Assembly: GCA_945861265.1 (NCBI GenBank)
Contig: CAMAUC010000010.1
Coordinates: 1 to 64,000, forward strand
Source: Rhizobium sp. Q54
Lineage (GTDB): Bacteria > Pseudomonadota > Alphaproteobacteria > Rhizobiales > Xanthobacteraceae
Reading direction: 5' to 3'
DNA length: 64,000 nucleotides
Every line of letters starts with the position of its first letter. The stretch's first letter is position 1. Shown here in pieces: positions 19,336-28,831 of this stretch. The notes under the pieces are model-generated. The model did not search any database. It saw only the letters and a program-made list of their open reading frames with translations, and was not told where the DNA came from. The translations under genes and the position numbers were made by a program.

Positions 19336-19974
19336 TTGTCGTCGCATCGACAACTCACCGGATCGGTGGTCATCGCCATGCATAATCCCGGCAAGCTGGC
19401 CGAGATGACCGAATTGCTGGCGCCCAATGGCATCGCCACGCAATCGGCGGCGGAGCTCAAGCTCGCCGAGCCAGAGGAAACCGGCACCAGCTTTCGTGCC
19501 AATGCGCGGATCAAGGCGCTCGCGGCCGCGACGGCGACCGAACGCGCGGCTTTCGCCGACGATTCAGGTCTGGTGATCGAAGCGCTTGGCGGCGAACCGG
19601 GCATCCATTCGGCGCGCTGGGCCGGACCGGACAAGGATTTCCGCGGCGCCATGAATCGTATTCAGACATTGCTGATCGAGCGCGGAGCGACCACGCCCGA
19701 GCAGCGCCGCGCGCATTTCATCGCCGCTTTGTGTCTGGCCTGGCCGGACGGCCACGTCGAGGAATTTGAAGGCCGCGTCGATGGCCACATCGTCTGGCCA
19801 CCGAGGGGAGAGGCCGGCTTCGGCTACGATCCGCTGTTCCTGCCGGACGATTACGACCGCACATTTGGCGAGATGACGGCGCTGGAAAAACACGGCCTGC
19901 CGCCTTTGGGGCTTGGCCTGTCGCACCGTGCCCGCGCTTTCGTGAAACTCGCCACCGCCTGTCTGAAGCCGTAA
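19336..19974 (+). CDS. rdgB: Non-canonical purine NTP pyrophosphatase (RdgB/HAM1)
   Basis: A house-cleaning enzyme that hydrolyses dITP, XTP and related nucleotides to monophosphates (212 aa). The substrate loop is MHNPGKLAEM, followed by ADDSGLVIEALGGEPGIHSARWAG, which carries the catalytic Asp, and by GEAGFGYDPLFLPD. The start is a TTG placed two bases after the rph stop; a GTG a few codons later (VVIAMHNPGK) is an alternative. Coupled translation with rph is likely. Confidence 0.94.
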   Translation: MSSHRQLTGSVVIAMHNPGKLAEMTELLAPNGIATQSAAELKLAEPEETGTSFRANARIKALAAATATERAAFADDSGLVIEALGGEPGIHSARWAGPDKDFRGAMNRIQTLLIERGATTPEQRRAHFIAALCLAWPDGHVEEFEGRVDGHIVWPPRGEAGFGYDPLFLPDDYDRTFGEMTALEKHGLPPLGLGLSHRARAFVKLATACLKP

Positions 19975-20056
19975 TTCATTACAATTGTAAGTACTTGTCC
20001 GCAGCAAAACGGCTGAAAAGCTGGCCGTTTCGAACGCGCGTGCCTATAGTCGTTAA

Positions 20057-21217
20057 ATGTCATTAACTACGATCTCTTCCGAATTCGCCGTTTATGTGCA
20101 TTGGCCGTTCTGCCTGTCGAAGTGCCCCTATTGCGACTTCAACAGCCATGTCCGCCACGGCGGCTATGACGAAGCGCATTATGTGCGCGCCATCCAATCC
20201 GAACTCGCCGCCGCGGCGGAGCGCGCACCCGGCCGCATTGTGTCGACGATATTTTTCGGCGGCGGCACGCCGTCACTGATGCAGCCGCAGACGGTCGGCG
20301 CCATTCTCGATTCCATTGGCAAGCACTGGACCGTCGCGGGCGATGTGGAAGTGTCGCTGGAGGCCAATCCGACCAGCGTCGAGGCGACGCGCTTTCGCGG
20401 CTATCGCGCGGCCGGCGTCAACCGAGTCTCTCTCGGTGTTCAAGCTCTCGACGATTCCTCGCTAAAGGAACTCGGCCGCTTGCACTCGGCGCAAGAAGCA
20501 CTCGATGCGATCGCCGTCGCGCGTTCGATTTTCGAGCGCTATTCGTTCGATCTGATTTATGCCCGGCCGCGCCAGACGCTTGAAGGCTGGAAGGCCGAAC
20601 TAAAACTTGCGATTTCGGAAGCGGCTGAACATCTCTCGCTTTATCAACTGACCATCGAGCCGGGCACGCCGTTCTTCGGCCTGCACAAGGCTGGCAAGCT
20701 GATCGTGCCGAACGACGATCTCGGCCGCGATCTCTACGACCTTACACAGCAAATTTGCGACGACGCCGGACTGCCGGCTTACGAAGTTTCCAATCACGCG
20801 CGGCCCGGCGCGGAGTGCCGGCACAATCTGGTTTACTGGCGCGGCCATGAATATGCCGGCGTCGGCCCGGGCGCCCATGGCCGGCTCAACATTGACGGCC
20901 GCCGCTACGCGACCGAAACCGAGAAGAAGCCGGAAGCCTGGCTCGATCTGGTCGCGCGCAACGGCCACGGCCTCACCGTCGACGAAAAGCTGCAGCCGGG
21001 CGAAGTCGCCGATGAATTTTTGCTGATGGGGCTCCGACTCGCCGAAGGAATCGACCCGAAGCGTTTCACGCAATTGTCCGGCCGTGCGCTCGATCCCAAG
21101 CGTCTTGCCTTCCTGATGGACGGCGGCGCGGTCGAGACCATGGACAATGGCCGTTTGCGCGTGACGCAGAGCGGATTTCCGCTGCTCGACGCAGTGGTCG
21201 CGGATCTCGCGGCGTAA
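20057..21217 (+). CDS. hemW: Radical SAM heme chaperone HemW (HemN-like)
   Basis: A 386-aa radical SAM protein of the HemW group, which binds haem and delivers it to respiratory proteins; older annotation calls it coproporphyrinogen III oxidase. The 4Fe-4S motif CLSKCPYC is at residues 19-26 (CxxxCxxC). Other family signatures are FGGGTPSLM, EANPTSVE, VNRVSLGVQALDD, and the C-terminal HemN domain (LLMGLRLAEGID). The usual YARPGQ motif reads YARPRQ here. The true HemN has an additional N-terminal extension and CxxxCxxCxC, which is absent. Confidence 0.93.
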   Translation: MSLTTISSEFAVYVHWPFCLSKCPYCDFNSHVRHGGYDEAHYVRAIQSELAAAAERAPGRIVSTIFFGGGTPSLMQPQTVGAILDSIGKHWTVAGDVEVSLEANPTSVEATRFRGYRAAGVNRVSLGVQALDDSSLKELGRLHSAQEALDAIAVARSIFERYSFDLIYARPRQTLEGWKAELKLAISEAAEHLSLYQLTIEPGTPFFGLHKAGKLIVPNDDLGRDLYDLTQQICDDAGLPAYEVSNHARPGAECRHNLVYWRGHEYAGVGPGAHGRLNIDGRRYATETEKKPEAWLDLVARNGHGLTVDEKLQPGEVADEFLLMGLRLAEGIDPKRFTQLSGRALDPKRLAFLMDGGAVETMDNGRLRVTQSGFPLLDAVVADLAA

Positions 21218-21222
21218 TTTCT

Positions 21223-22434
21223 TTAAGTGCCAGGCGTGAACGACTTTGGCGCCGGGCTGACCACCTGGCCGCCACCGGGCGCGGCCTTCAGCACGGCAAG
21301 CCCGCGCTCATTGGTGCCGTCGGCTTTAAAGCGGAAGATGCCGTCAATCCCGGCAAAGCCGGACGATCCGGTCAGCACTTGTTCGCTGAAGCGCTGCTGG
21401 CCTTGCGTCTTCACCAGCGCCGCCACCAGGGCGACCGCGTCATAGGCAAGCGTCGCCGTGCGTACCGGGTCCGCGCCATAACGGCCGCGGTAGCGCGTGG
21501 CAAAGCCGCGATAGCCTGCCGATTCCGGCGCCGCATAGAGACCGCCGGCGATCGACGGTAATTCGACGATGCGCGGATCGTCCCACAGTCCGGTGCCTAG
21601 CAATTGCAGGCGCTTGAGATTGACGCGGTTGGCTTCCAGCTGCTGGATCACCTGCGGCACCGCGTCGGCGCCGTCGGGAATAAACAGCGAATCGGCACTG
21701 GCCGCCGCTTGCGCGACTCGGCGAACCGATTCGCCCATTTTGGCCGGATCGAGCGGATATTTTTCTAACGCGACGACGCGGCCACCGCGCCTCGCCACCG
21801 CCTGCTGGAACGCGGCTTCGACAACCGCGCCGTAGGCATTGTCCGGCAGCAACGCCGCGAAGGAGCGTTTGCCGCGCGACGCGGCAAAATCGACGATGCG
21901 GCGCACATCGGATTCCGGCAGGAAGCTCAAAAGATAGACGCCGCGCGCGGCGACGCTGGCGTCGGTCGAGAAGGCAATCACCGGAATGCCGCGCGGGCGC
22001 GCGACGGCGCCGACCGCGCTGACCGATTGGGCGAACAGCGGCCCGATAATCATTTCGGCGCCTTCGTCGAGCGCTTGCTGGGCGGCGCCCTGTGCGCCTT
22101 GTGGCGTGCCGGCGTCGTCCTTCACCAGAAGCTGGACGTTGGGTTCCTTGAATTCGGCCAGCGCCATGTCGGCGGCGTTTTTCATCGACAGCGCGGCGAT
22201 GCCGGCATTGCCCGGCGCCGACAGCGGCAGGATCAAGGCGACACGAATTTGACCACCGCCAATCGGGCCCTGCTGTTGCGGCGCGCCTTCGGCCTGCGGC
22301 GGCGGCGCCTCGGCACCGAATCGCTCGAACGTACCGCTGGTGCAGGCGGCGAGCGCCAAGGCCGCCGCGGCGACTGCGAACGTCGCGCGCAGGCTCCGCC
22401 TGGCTATTCCCGAATTATCAGCCTGCGTTCCCAA
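21223..22434 (-). CDS. LpoA-like penicillin-binding-protein activator lipoprotein
   Basis: A lipoprotein of about 403 aa with a type I periplasmic-binding (Leu/Ile/Val) fold. The lipobox is visible in AVAAAALALAACTSG, and the fold begins at IRVALILPLSAPGNAGIAALSMKNAADMALAEF with ADSLFIPDGADAVPQVIQQL later. In alphaproteobacteria this gene regularly precedes rsmI-yraN, and its gamma-proteobacterial counterpart LpoA activates PBP1A from the outer membrane; the same role here is inferred. No ATG exists. The TTG chosen has GGGGGAG eight bases upstream; a TTG eight codons further up (22458) is the alternative. Divergent from rsmI. Confidence 0.85.
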   Translation of the reverse strand: MGTQADNSGIARRSLRATFAVAAAALALAACTSGTFERFGAEAPPPQAEGAPQQQGPIGGGQIRVALILPLSAPGNAGIAALSMKNAADMALAEFKEPNVQLLVKDDAGTPQGAQGAAQQALDEGAEMIIGPLFAQSVSAVGAVARPRGIPVIAFSTDASVAARGVYLLSFLPESDVRRIVDFAASRGKRSFAALLPDNAYGAVVEAAFQQAVARRGGRVVALEKYPLDPAKMGESVRRVAQAAASADSLFIPDGADAVPQVIQQLEANRVNLKRLQLLGTGLWDDPRIVELPSIAGGLYAAPESAGYRGFATRYRGRYGADPVRTATLAYDAVALVAALVKTQGQQRFSEQVLTGSSGFAGIDGIFRFKADGTNERGLAVLKAAPGGGQVVSPAPKSFTPGT

Positions 22435-22607
22435 AAGGGCCGCTCCCCCACGCAACAATACTACGTAAGTCCTAGACGTTATCGGCTATTTTGTCCTGCA
22501 AAAGTTAAGGTAATGAAAAGATTAGAGAATTTGTCGTTATCGGTTTGCTTGGCCAGCACTCAGGCGCTGCAATCGCGGACGACCGGACAACAGGCTAGAG
22601 TGCCACG

Positions 22608-23534
22608 ATGAGCGATCATCAGCCTATTGCCCCGGAAAACAGCCGAACCTCCTATGCGCCGCTCGGGCAGCCAATCGAGGCGCGGGCTTGCGAGCCGGGG
22701 CTCTATCTGGTGGCCACGCCGATCGGTAATTTGGGGGATATCAGCCTGCGGGCACTGGAAACCCTGGCGGCAGCCAATTGCATCGCCTGCGAGGACACGC
22801 GGGTCACTCGCAAACTCACCGAGCGTTACGGCATCGCCACGCCGCTGATGGCCTATCACGAGCATAACGCCGCCGAGGCGCTGCCGAAGATCATCGCCCG
22901 GCTCAGCGAGGGCCAGGCGGTGGCGCTGGTGTCGGACGCCGGCACGCCTTTGATTTCCGATCCGGGCTATCGGCTGGTGCGCGCGGCGGTCGAGGCCGGT
23001 CACGCGGTGACCGCGGTGCCGGGCGCCTCGGCGGTGCTGGCAGCGCTGTCGCTCGCCGCTTTGCCGACCGACCGATTTTTTTTCGAGGGCTTTCTGCCGC
23101 CAAAGCAAGGCGCGCGGCAGAAGCGTATCGCCGAACTTGCCTCGATCCCGGCGACCCTCGTGCTGTTCGAGAGCGGGCCGCGATTGGGCGCGAGCCTCGC
23201 CGATCTGGCCGCCGGTCTCGGCGCCCGCGCCGCGTCGGTTTGCCGCGAACTGACCAAGTTGCATGAAGAGATCCGGCGCGGCAGCCTTCAGAGTCTGGCA
23301 CATGACTACGCGGATGGTGGAGAGACGCGCGGCGAAATCGTCATCGTCATCGCACCGCCGGCCGATATCGAAACCGCCGACACCGACGTCGATGAGCTGC
23401 TGCGTAATGCGCTTTCCCGCGTCTCAGTGAAAGACGCCGTCGGCGAAGTCGCCTTGGCTACCGGCCGGGCGCGCCGCGACGTCTATCAGCGCGCGCTCGA
23501 TCTGGCGAAAGGCGGCGATCATGGCGAAAAATGA
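22608..23534 (+). CDS. rsmI: 16S rRNA (cytidine1402-2'-O)-methyltransferase
   Basis: A SAM-dependent tetrapyrrole-methylase-fold enzyme (308 aa) that modifies C1402 of 16S rRNA in the decoding centre. Motifs: [30 protein letters not shown], the SAM-binding [16 protein letters not shown], and [19 protein letters not shown]-type loop (as [13 protein letters not shown]). The 3' end overlaps yraN by 14 bp, so the two are coupled. Divergent to the LpoA-like lipoprotein gene, the conserved arrangement in the class. Confidence 0.96.
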   Translation: MSDHQPIAPENSRTSYAPLGQPIEARACEPGLYLVATPIGNLGDISLRALETLAAANCIACEDTRVTRKLTERYGIATPLMAYHEHNAAEALPKIIARLSEGQAVALVSDAGTPLISDPGYRLVRAAVEAGHAVTAVPGASAVLAALSLAALPTDRFFFEGFLPPKQGARQKRIAELASIPATLVLFESGPRLGASLADLAAGLGARAASVCRELTKLHEEIRRGSLQSLAHDYADGGETRGEIVIVIAPPADIETADTDVDELLRNALSRVSVKDAVGEVALATGRARRDVYQRALDLAKGGDHGEK

Positions 23535-23964
23535 CGGTTCGCTGCCGCCATTACCGCGCACGCCGCGCGTTCCCGGGTTGCGGCCGAAAGCTGTAAAGCC
23601 CGAACCGAGTCCGGGGCGGCTGGCGGCGTTTAACCGCGGCATCTTGGCGGAGAGTCAGGCGGCCGCCTGGCTGATCGGCAAGGGCTATCGCATTCTGGCG
23701 CGACGATTTCGCTGCGCGGCCGGGGAGATCGATATCGTCGCCGGCCGTCGCCATACGGTGATTTTCGTCGAGGTGAAGGCCCGCGCGACACTGGATGGCG
23801 CGGCGGAATCGGTCACCGAGCGTCAGCGCGCGCGTATTGCCACTGCCGCTGAAATCTGGCTGGCCAACAATCCGAAAATCAAATTTCAGGATTTGCGCTT
23901 CGATGCCATCCTGATCGCGCCGGGAAAATTACCACGGCACATTCCGGGAGCGTTCGAGACCTGA
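23521..23964 (+). CDS. yraN: YraN family (UPF0102) nuclease-fold protein
   Basis: A 147-aa protein of the YraN family, which has a restriction-endonuclease-like fold related to Holliday-junction resolvases. The core motif is [20 protein letters not shown] followed by VIFVEVKAR, giving the acidic/lysine ExK-type metal site; [16 protein letters not shown] precedes it. The biochemical role is not established. The start lies inside rsmI, overlapping by 14 bp. In relatives gshB follows directly, but here a chemoreceptor gene on the other strand intervenes. Confidence 0.93.
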   Translation: MAKNDGSLPPLPRTPRVPGLRPKAVKPEPSPGRLAAFNRGILAESQAAAWLIGKGYRILARRFRCAAGEIDIVAGRRHTVIFVEVKARATLDGAAESVTERQRARIATAAEIWLANNPKIKFQDLRFDAILIAPGKLPRHIPGAFET

Positions 23965-23968
23965 GCTG

Positions 23969-25681
23969 TTACGCGCTCAGCCGGTCGAAGAACTGATCGA
24001 CCTGACCGCGGATGCGGCCGGCGACCTGACCGAGATCGTTGGCCACCATTTTTACGGCATTGGCACTGGCGCGGGTTTCCGCCGTCGCCGACCCGACCAG
24101 ATTGACCTCGTTGGCGGTCTCGACCGTGCGCAGCGCGGCGATGTCGACGCTACGGGCGATTTCGCTGGTCGCGGCGCCCTGCTCCGTAACCGCCGCTGCT
24201 ATCGCGCTACTGATATTGCCGATTTCCCGAATGGTATTTTCGATCGCGCTGATCGCCGCGATCGACGTCGTCGTGGCGCGCTGCATGCCGGCGATCTGGG
24301 CGCTGATTTCCTCGGTCGCGCGGCTGGTCTGCCCGGCCAGCGCCTTGACTTCGCCCGCCACCACCGCGAATCCGCGTCCCGCTTCGCCGGCCCGCGCGGC
24401 TTCGATGGTGGCGTTGAGCGCCAGGAGATTCGTCTGCTCGGCAATGTCAGTGATGAGCTTGACGACGTCACCGATGCGCGCGGCCGCCTCGCCCAATTCC
24501 TTGACCGCCAGATTGGTGTGGCCGGCTTCGTTCACCGCCTTCGTGGCGATGGTGTTCGACTGCGCGACCTGGCGATCGATTTCGTTGACCGATGCCGACA
24601 GCTCTTCGGCGGCGGAGGCGATGTCGCGCACATTGGAGGATGTCTCGGCCGACGCGGCTTCCGCACGCGCCGCCTTGGCCGATGCGTTGTCGGACGCACC
24701 GGCGAGATTGGCCGAGGCGCTCAGCATCTGGTCGGAAATCTGGCCGAGATCGGACAGAGTCGCCTCCACCTCGGCAGAGAAGCGGGCGATTTCCCGTGCC
24801 ATCGTCTCCTGGCTCGCGCTGCGCATCGCGGCATCTTCAAGGACAGTGCGATTGAGCGCGTCGTTTTTCTGAATGGCCAGCTGGAAAATGCCAATCGAGC
24901 GCGCCAGCGCGCCGATCTCGTCGCTTCGCTCGCGGAATGGGATCGAAATATTGTCGTCGCCTGTAGCGACAACTTCGGTAACGCGGGTGATCTCGGACAG
25001 CGGCTTGACGACGTCGCGCGAGATCATCAGCACGCCGATGCTCGCCAGGATGGCAAGCGCTGCGAACAGGCTGAGCCAGACCTTGGTATTGTTGAGCCCG
25101 CCGTCGATTTCCGCATAGGCATGCGCCGCGCGTTTGGCGTAAAGCGCGGTGAGCTGGCTCATGTCCGCGTTGAGTGCCTGGCGCATCTGCCGACTGGACT
25201 CGCCCCATTCCCGGGCAACCGCGGGGCCGACGTCGTTTGCGATACGCGCCAGTTCACGCCGATGATCGATGAACGCAGCAATGCGTTGAGCAAATGTGTT
25301 GAACAATTCGGCGTCGTCGGCACGAATGGATTTTCGCCAGTCGGCGACGATGTTTTCCATCTGCTTGTTAAAGTCGCCGATGCCGTCGATGAATTTTTTT
25401 CGGCCCGCGGCGTCGGTCGTCATGTAGACGCCGCGCGATTCCGCGACCACGGCGTAGATCAGACCGTTGATCCGCGCGGCATTCAAAGTGCCGGTATTGG
25501 CCGATTCAAACTCGCTGGCGGAATCGGCATGCTGGCGGGCGCCGATCAAAATGACGATCGCCAGCGCCAGCGTCGTGGTGGCCATCAGCGCGAAGATGGC
25601 ATAAAGCTTGGCGGCGATCGAAAGCTTCGGGAAGGTCACTTGCGGTCCCACTTTGTCCGGCATAAGTGCGTATGCGCGCAT
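23969..25681 (-). CDS. Methyl-accepting chemotaxis protein
   Basis: A membrane chemoreceptor (570 aa). TM1 is at about residues 25-47, a helical periplasmic sensor spans 48-200, and TM2 lies at 201-222, followed by HAMP ([19 protein letters not shown]) and the cytoplasmic signalling coiled coil with the conserved tip [20 protein letters not shown] near 417-436. The periplasmic part looks like a four-helix bundle; the ligand is unknown. No C-terminal CheR-binding pentapeptide is visible (ends DQFFDRLSA). The first ATG is used; MPDKVG six codons later is an alternative. It interrupts the usual yraN-gshB order. Confidence 0.92.
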   Translation of the reverse strand: MRAYALMPDKVGPQVTFPKLSIAAKLYAIFALMATTTLALAIVILIGARQHADSASEFESANTGTLNAARINGLIYAVVAESRGVYMTTDAAGRKKFIDGIGDFNKQMENIVADWRKSIRADDAELFNTFAQRIAAFIDHRRELARIANDVGPAVAREWGESSRQMRQALNADMSQLTALYAKRAAHAYAEIDGGLNNTKVWLSLFAALAILASIGVLMISRDVVKPLSEITRVTEVVATGDDNISIPFRERSDEIGALARSIGIFQLAIQKNDALNRTVLEDAAMRSASQETMAREIARFSAEVEATLSDLGQISDQMLSASANLAGASDNASAKAARAEAASAETSSNVRDIASAAEELSASVNEIDRQVAQSNTIATKAVNEAGHTNLAVKELGEAAARIGDVVKLITDIAEQTNLLALNATIEAARAGEAGRGFAVVAGEVKALAGQTSRATEEISAQIAGMQRATTTSIAAISAIENTIREIGNISSAIAAAVTEQGAATSEIARSVDIAALRTVETANEVNLVGSATAETRASANAVKMVANDLGQVAGRIRGQVDQFFDRLSA

Positions 25682-25738
25682 AGTGCCGATAATATGTTAA
25701 CGATTTGTTTTCCTTAAGCTTTGACATCGAAGGTGAGC

Positions 25739-26680
25739 ATGGCCCTGACAGTCGCGGTGCAGATGGATCCGATCCAGCGGATCAACGTCAAAGGCGACTC
25801 GACTTTTGCCTTGCTGCTGGAAGCGCAGAAGCGCGGCCACGTTTTGAGTTATTATACGCCCGAACGCCTCGCCCAGCTCAATGGCCGGCTGTTCGCCGGC
25901 GTCGAAGCCTTGAGCGTGCGCGACCAGGCTGGCGACCATTTCACGCTCGGTGAGCCATCGCGGGTCGCGCTGGCCGATTTCGACGTCGTGCTGCTGCGCC
26001 AGGATCCGCCGTTTGATCTGGCCTATATCACCAGCACGCATCTGCTCGAGCGCATCCATCCGAAGACGCTGGTCGTCAACGACCCGGCGCATGTGCGCAA
26101 CGCGCCGGAAAAGATTTTCGTCACCGACTTTCCCGATCTGATGCCGCCGACCCTGATCACGCGCGATCTCAGCGAGATCAAGGCGTTCCGCGCCGAGCAC
26201 AATGACATCGTGATGAAGCCATTGTACGGGCACGGCGGCGGCGCGGTGTTTCGCATCACCCGCGACGATCTCAACTTCGGTTCGCTCTATGACATGTTCG
26301 CGGTGACCTTCCGCGAACAATGGGTGATTCAGAAATTCCTGCCGGCGGTCAAGCACGGCGACAAGCGCATTCTGCTGGTCGATGGCGAATTCGCCGGCGC
26401 GGTCAATCGCGTACCGGCCGCCGACGATCTGCGCTCCAACATGGTGCGGGGCGGCTCGCCGGCGAAAACCGATCTGACGCCGCGCGAACGGGAAATCTGC
26501 GACCGGCTCGGGCCGCATTTGCGCGAGCGCGGCATGATCTTCGTCGGTATCGACGTGATCGGCGACTGGCTGACCGAGATCAACGTCACCTCGCCGACCG
26601 GCATCCGCGCGGTGAAAAATCTGGGCGGGCCGGACGCGGCGGCTTTGGTCTGGGACGTGATCGAGAAGAAGCGCGCATGA
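25739..26680 (+). CDS. gshB: Glutathione synthetase
   Basis: The ATP-grasp enzyme (313 aa) that joins gamma-glutamylcysteine and glycine to make glutathione. Visible motifs are [22 protein letters not shown] at the start (shortened form MDPIQRI), the ATP-binding [14 protein letters not shown], and the metal/substrate motif [12 protein letters not shown]. The ATG with AAGGTGAG upstream is chosen over an earlier in-frame codon. Its last codons and stop overlap the start of an intergenic palindromic repeat. Confidence 0.96.
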   Translation: MALTVAVQMDPIQRINVKGDSTFALLLEAQKRGHVLSYYTPERLAQLNGRLFAGVEALSVRDQAGDHFTLGEPSRVALADFDVVLLRQDPPFDLAYITSTHLLERIHPKTLVVNDPAHVRNAPEKIFVTDFPDLMPPTLITRDLSEIKAFRAEHNDIVMKPLYGHGGGAVFRITRDDLNFGSLYDMFAVTFREQWVIQKFLPAVKHGDKRILLVDGEFAGAVNRVPAADDLRSNMVRGGSPAKTDLTPREREICDRLGPHLRERGMIFVGIDVIGDWLTEINVTSPTGIRAVKNLGGPDAAALVWDVIEKKRA

Positions 26681-26718
26681 TACCGAAAAGTGGGAACCGG
26701 TTTTCGGATTAGATCATG
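26676..26718. repeat. Palindromic intergenic repeat after gshB
   Basis: A nested inverted repeat: outer CATGAT / ATCATG and inner CCGAAAA / TTTTCGG around gtgggaaccgg. Its form resembles the dispersed palindromes common in Bradyrhizobium-type genomes. It begins inside the last codons of gshB and may act as a terminator or mRNA-stabilising end. Confidence 0.8.
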
Positions 26719-26741
26719 CGCAAAATAAAGGCTTAAGCGGC

Positions 26742-26915
26742 TTAAGCCGCTTCCTGCTCGAAACCGGCGATCGAGAACACGATGCGCTGGCGGCCGAGCC
26801 GCACATGCTGCAGCTCCCAAATCAACTCCTCGACGTCGGAATTGGCGGCTTCGGCTTCCAGCCGCGCCATGCGGGCCTGGTGAAGGTCTTTTTCCATCGC
26901 TTTGCGGTCGATCAT
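26742..26915 (-). CDS. Small helical protein, 57 aa, function unknown
   Basis: A short gene not previously noted in size-limited searches: ATG with AGGAGC eight bases upstream, 57 codons to TAA. The peptide starts MIDRKAMEKDLHQARMARLE and continues with an acidic/leucine-rich stretch to VFSIAGFEQEAA. Most of it (residues 4-45) has the heptad-like spacing of an amphipathic helix with alternating Lys/Arg and Glu, so a coiled-coil or binding peptide is plausible. No family recognised. It lies between the gshB repeat and the IS1595 gene, on the opposite strand to both. Confidence 0.7.
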   Translation of the reverse strand: MIDRKAMEKDLHQARMARLEAEAANSDVEELIWELQHVRLGRQRIVFSIAGFEQEAA

Positions 26916-27017
26916 GGTGCGGGCTCCTGGTGGGTGCGGTGCCTAAATTCGTGATTCGACTATAGCCGACTTAATTTGTTCTGCAAATGTTCTTGTCGCT
27001 TTCCGGCGATTATGTAC

Positions 27018-27046
27018 TTGACGTACCGCGACGGATGGAATAAGCT
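27018..27046 (+). promoter_or_regulatory. Sigma-70-like promoter of the transposase
   Basis: TTGACG, 17 bases, TAAGCT: a good -35 and a moderate -10 at ideal spacing, ending about 20 bases before the transposase ATG. Its short distance means the transcript starts near or inside the following hairpin. Confidence 0.55.
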
Positions 27047-27067
27047 GTTTTTATTGGAGAAACAGCT
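27043..27067 (+). promoter_or_regulatory. Hairpin abutting the transposase start codon
   Basis: AGCTGTTT - 9 bases - AAACAGCT, a perfect 8-bp inverted repeat whose loop contains GGAG, the ribosome-binding site, and whose 3' arm ends at the base before the ATG. Folding would limit translation from read-through transcripts; the same dyad could also be an operator. Confidence 0.65.
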
Positions 27068-27982
27068 ATGGCTTTGCCCCGTATCTATACCGACGAAAAC
27101 GCCGCCCGCGAGCATCTGGAGGCCCTTTTGTGGCCCGAAGGCCCGGTTTGCCCCCATTGCGGCGTTATCGATCAGGCGACCCGTTTGCAGGGCAAATCGA
27201 CCCGTCCGGGCCTGTTCAAGTGCCGCCCGTGCCAGAAGCCCTTCTCTGTGACCGTAGGGACCGTTTTTGAGCGTTCCAAGGTGCCGCTGAACCAGTGGGT
27301 TTACGCCACCCACCTGCTCACCAGCAGCAAGAAGGGCATTTCGAGCCACCAGTTGAGCCGCATGCTCGGCGTGACCTACAAAACCGCTTGGTTCATGGCG
27401 CACCGCATACGCGAGTCCATGCGCCCGAAAGAGTTCACCCCAGTTGGCGGTTCGGGTCAGGTTGTCGAATTAGACGAAACGATCTTCGGCTTTCAGGAAG
27501 GCGTGACCAAAGCGGCCAAGCGCGACCGTCATGCTGGCCAGTATCGCAACGTGGTTCTGACCGCTGTTACCCGCGAGGGCGGCGCGCGTAGCTGGCACGT
27601 TGATGGCACCACCCTTGGCACCTTGCTTCCGATCATTCGCATGAATATCAGCCGCGAAAGCCACCTGATGACCGATGAGGCGAGCTGGTACAAAAATGTT
27701 GGCAAAGAATTCGCTAGCCACGGCAAGGTGAACCACAAGGAAATGGAATATGCCCGTGGTGAGATCACCACGAACACGGTTGAAGGTTATTTCTCAATCT
27801 TCAAACGCGGCATGAAGGGCATTTATCAGCACTGTTCGGAGAAGCACTTGCACCGTTACCTGAGCGAATTTGACTTCCGCTATTCACACCGCATTGCCCT
27901 TGGCGTTGATGACGCCGCACGCGCCGACAAGGCGTTGCAAGGCATTACCGGAAAGCGGTTGATGTATCGGCAACCTCACTGA
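27068..27982 (+). mobile_element. IS1595-family (ISXO2-like) transposase
   Basis: An apparently intact 304-aa transposase. An N-terminal zinc ribbon is visible (CPHC...CRPC), then the helix-turn-helix SSHQLSRMLGVTYKTAWFMAHRIRESM, and an ISXO2-like DDE domain with VVELDETIFG, SHLMTDEASWYKNVG and the family motif TNTVEGYFSIFKRGMKGIYQH, followed by the conserved HLHRYLSEFDFRYSHR in parts. The promoter and a start-codon hairpin are just upstream. Clear terminal inverted repeats and target duplication were not found by eye, so the element boundaries are not defined. Confidence 0.92.
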
Positions 27983-28039
27983 GCCGAAAACGAATTTCCA
28001 AAAAGCAAAACGCTTTATGCGTTGGCAGCGAAATCGCCG

Positions 28040-28768
28040 CTAACTGCGCGGCACAGGTGAAAGGTAAGCGTCAGGGATACTCTGGCGCACTTTTTCCAAC
28101 TGTTTTTTGGCCTCATCCAACGGAAGACTATCACCCACAACTATCGGATAAAACTCACTCTCGCAACGCCGAGGGGCCGTGTAAGCCTTCAAAGAAGGAT
28201 CGCTAGAATTGAGGGTTTTGGCTCTAACCTCGGCCTCGCCAAAATCCCTCTTTGACCCCACGATAATTCGATAACGATCATATTTTTCTTGTATTCCAAA
28301 AAATAATTTAAAGCCCTTTAAGATCGGATTGTCCCCGATACAGCTTTCGTCGGAAGCTTGAGCATAGGCCGGGGATACCGGGGAAAGTTGTTCAATCATC
28401 CAACTGCCCCGCTGCACCTTAGGTGCGGCGTTTCCGACGTCTAAGCCGGGGATCATGGCCGAAATTATCGAGGGAGCCGAAATGCCAACAAAGAAAAGCT
28501 TCCGCGGATCGACCTGAGCAGAGTACCAGGCGGCCGCCGCGCCTAAAACGCCCAGCGCTAATCCGCCAAGGCAGTACCCGACAATTAGTGCTTTCGCGCG
28601 TCCAACTTGTTCCAAGCGCATCAGCTCCAAAATATCCGCATGATCGCGCATGTAGTATTTTGCTACTGCGGCGATTGCGCCGCCGGCAAATCCAATAAGG
28701 ATTTGCATTGCGACTAACTTCCATCCCGAAAGGGGTTGGAGCCCACCCGGACCGGCCAATACAGTCAT
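28040..28768 (-). CDS. Orphan membrane protein with SPOR-like C-terminal part
   Basis: A 242-aa protein without a family I can name. Three hydrophobic segments are seen: VAMQILIGFAGGAIAAVAKYY, ALIVGYCLGGLALGVLGAAAA and LFFVGISAPSIISAMI. After a linker (VSPAYAQASDESC), the last 90 residues contain two half-repeats, YRIIVGSKRDFGEAEVRAKTL and FYPIVVGDSLPLDEAKKQLEKV, reminiscent of a SPOR peptidoglycan-binding fold. The coding region is AT-richer than its neighbours, especially around the middle, suggesting acquisition. ATG with AGAGGG upstream. It lies back to back with a small basic-protein gene and next to the IS1595 gene. Confidence 0.7.
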   Translation of the reverse strand: MTVLAGPGGLQPLSGWKLVAMQILIGFAGGAIAAVAKYYMRDHADILELMRLEQVGRAKALIVGYCLGGLALGVLGAAAAWYSAQVDPRKLFFVGISAPSIISAMIPGLDVGNAAPKVQRGSWMIEQLSPVSPAYAQASDESCIGDNPILKGFKLFFGIQEKYDRYRIIVGSKRDFGEAEVRAKTLNSSDPSLKAYTAPRRCESEFYPIVVGDSLPLDEAKKQLEKVRQSIPDAYLSPVPRS

Positions 28769-28831
28769 TTTAATGACCCTCTACTTTTGCGGGAACTTAC
28801 CACAAACGAGGGTTAATCTACTTGGAACGAA

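Noticed and set aside
27983-28039. Right-hand inverted repeat of the IS1595 element
   Set aside because: Only short shared pieces such as ggcgatt were found against the left side; not enough to define an end.
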